64,000 nt of DNA from Tolypothrix sp. PCC 7910. Lineage in GTDB: Bacteria; Cyanobacteriota; Cyanobacteriia; Cyanobacteriales; Nostocaceae. The stretch's first letter is position 1; each line of letters begins with the position of its first letter. A model generated the notes under the pieces. It was given only the letters and a program-made list of their open reading frames with translations. It had not been told where the DNA came from and made no database searches. The stretch spans positions 6,263,501-6,327,500 of the forward strand of contig NZ_CP050440.1 of NCBI RefSeq assembly GCF_011769525.1. Direction: 5' to 3'. Below, piece by piece: positions 63,794-64,000 of the stretch. Both the position numbers and the translations under genes were made by a program.

Positions 63794-64000
63794 TGCCCTG
63801 AGATTTTTTTAGAAATCAAATCGGATTCCTATAATAGGTAAATTATTTCGTAATCCAGACTTCAGTCCTGATGTCAAGTACAGTCTGTACTAACTGCGAA
63901 ATTATCAAAATTCAGCAATAAACTACTAATTCACACACGCTGCTTTATGCCGTAGACTAACGCACCCTACTTCTAAATGCTACTTAATAATTAATTCTTC

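Overview
The window reads as a chromosomal segment of a filamentous, probably heterocyst-forming cyanobacterium (Nostocales). The signs are frequent GCGATCGC (HIP1) octamers inside genes, heptanucleotide short tandem repeats in intergenic DNA, DevBCA-type export genes, plant/cyanobacterial-type IspH, a PEP-CTERM protein, and many CHASE2, CHAT, DUF928 and hybrid-kinase proteins. I saw no rRNA, tRNA, CRISPR array, intact insertion sequence or prophage.

Layout. 1-4.3 kb: glycine cleavage genes gcvT (cut by the window edge), gcvH and gcvP; gcvH lies between two long inverted-repeat arms. 4.5-6.3 kb: an RmlD-like reductase and a TPR lipoprotein, both on the minus strand. 6.7-17.8 kb: a peptide natural-product (RiPP) locus. 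It has four small double-glycine leader peptides, an aminoglycoside-phosphotransferase-like kinase and a HopA1-like protein on the plus strand. Converging on them is a minus-strand operon for an IS630-like DNA-binding protein, a cyclic-nucleotide-domain/C39-peptidase ABC exporter, an HlyD adaptor and a parvulin-type isomerase. The kinase plus HopA1 pair is the pair that dehydrates Ser/Thr in class V lanthipeptides and thioamitides, yet none of the predicted core peptides contains cysteine. This is the strongest candidate for an undescribed system here.

18.6-20.4 kb: a MarC-family membrane protein and a nitrilase-family amidase. 20.6-33.6 kb: a minus-strand block with a large filamentous-haemagglutinin-type exoprotein, a PEP-CTERM metalloprotease, a TPR-CHAT protein, a response regulator-kinase translationally coupled to a CHASE2 hybrid kinase, and a DUF928 protein. 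34.2-38.5 kb: a devBCA-type exporter operon divergent from a TetR regulator, with two matching operator-like palindromes in front of devB. 38.5-46.9 kb: a DUF6508-macrodomain protein, cobO, a secreted hypothetical protein, a group 2 sigma factor, a HerA-like ATPase, a small conserved protein and ispH. 47-50.3 kb: a 226-bp multi-hairpin element with inverted ends, a secreted small protein, an alpha/beta hydrolase, ChaB and an MFS transporter. 50.6-58.3 kb: a DUF4082/N,N-dimethylformamidase-like protein, a Rieske oxygenase, an MCE protein with its ATPase, and a CrtI-like flavoprotein. 58.7-64 kb: a protein kinase lacking most of its C-lobe, an MFS transporter, a response regulator-kinase, and a small hydrophobic protein whose reading frame ends inside a palindromic repeat.

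Starts were moved from the longest open frame to an internal ATG where the upstream extension looked non-coding: gcvH, the RmlD-like gene, the HTH gene, the nitrilase, devA, the macrodomain gene and cobO. All family calls rest on motifs read by eye; no database search was run.
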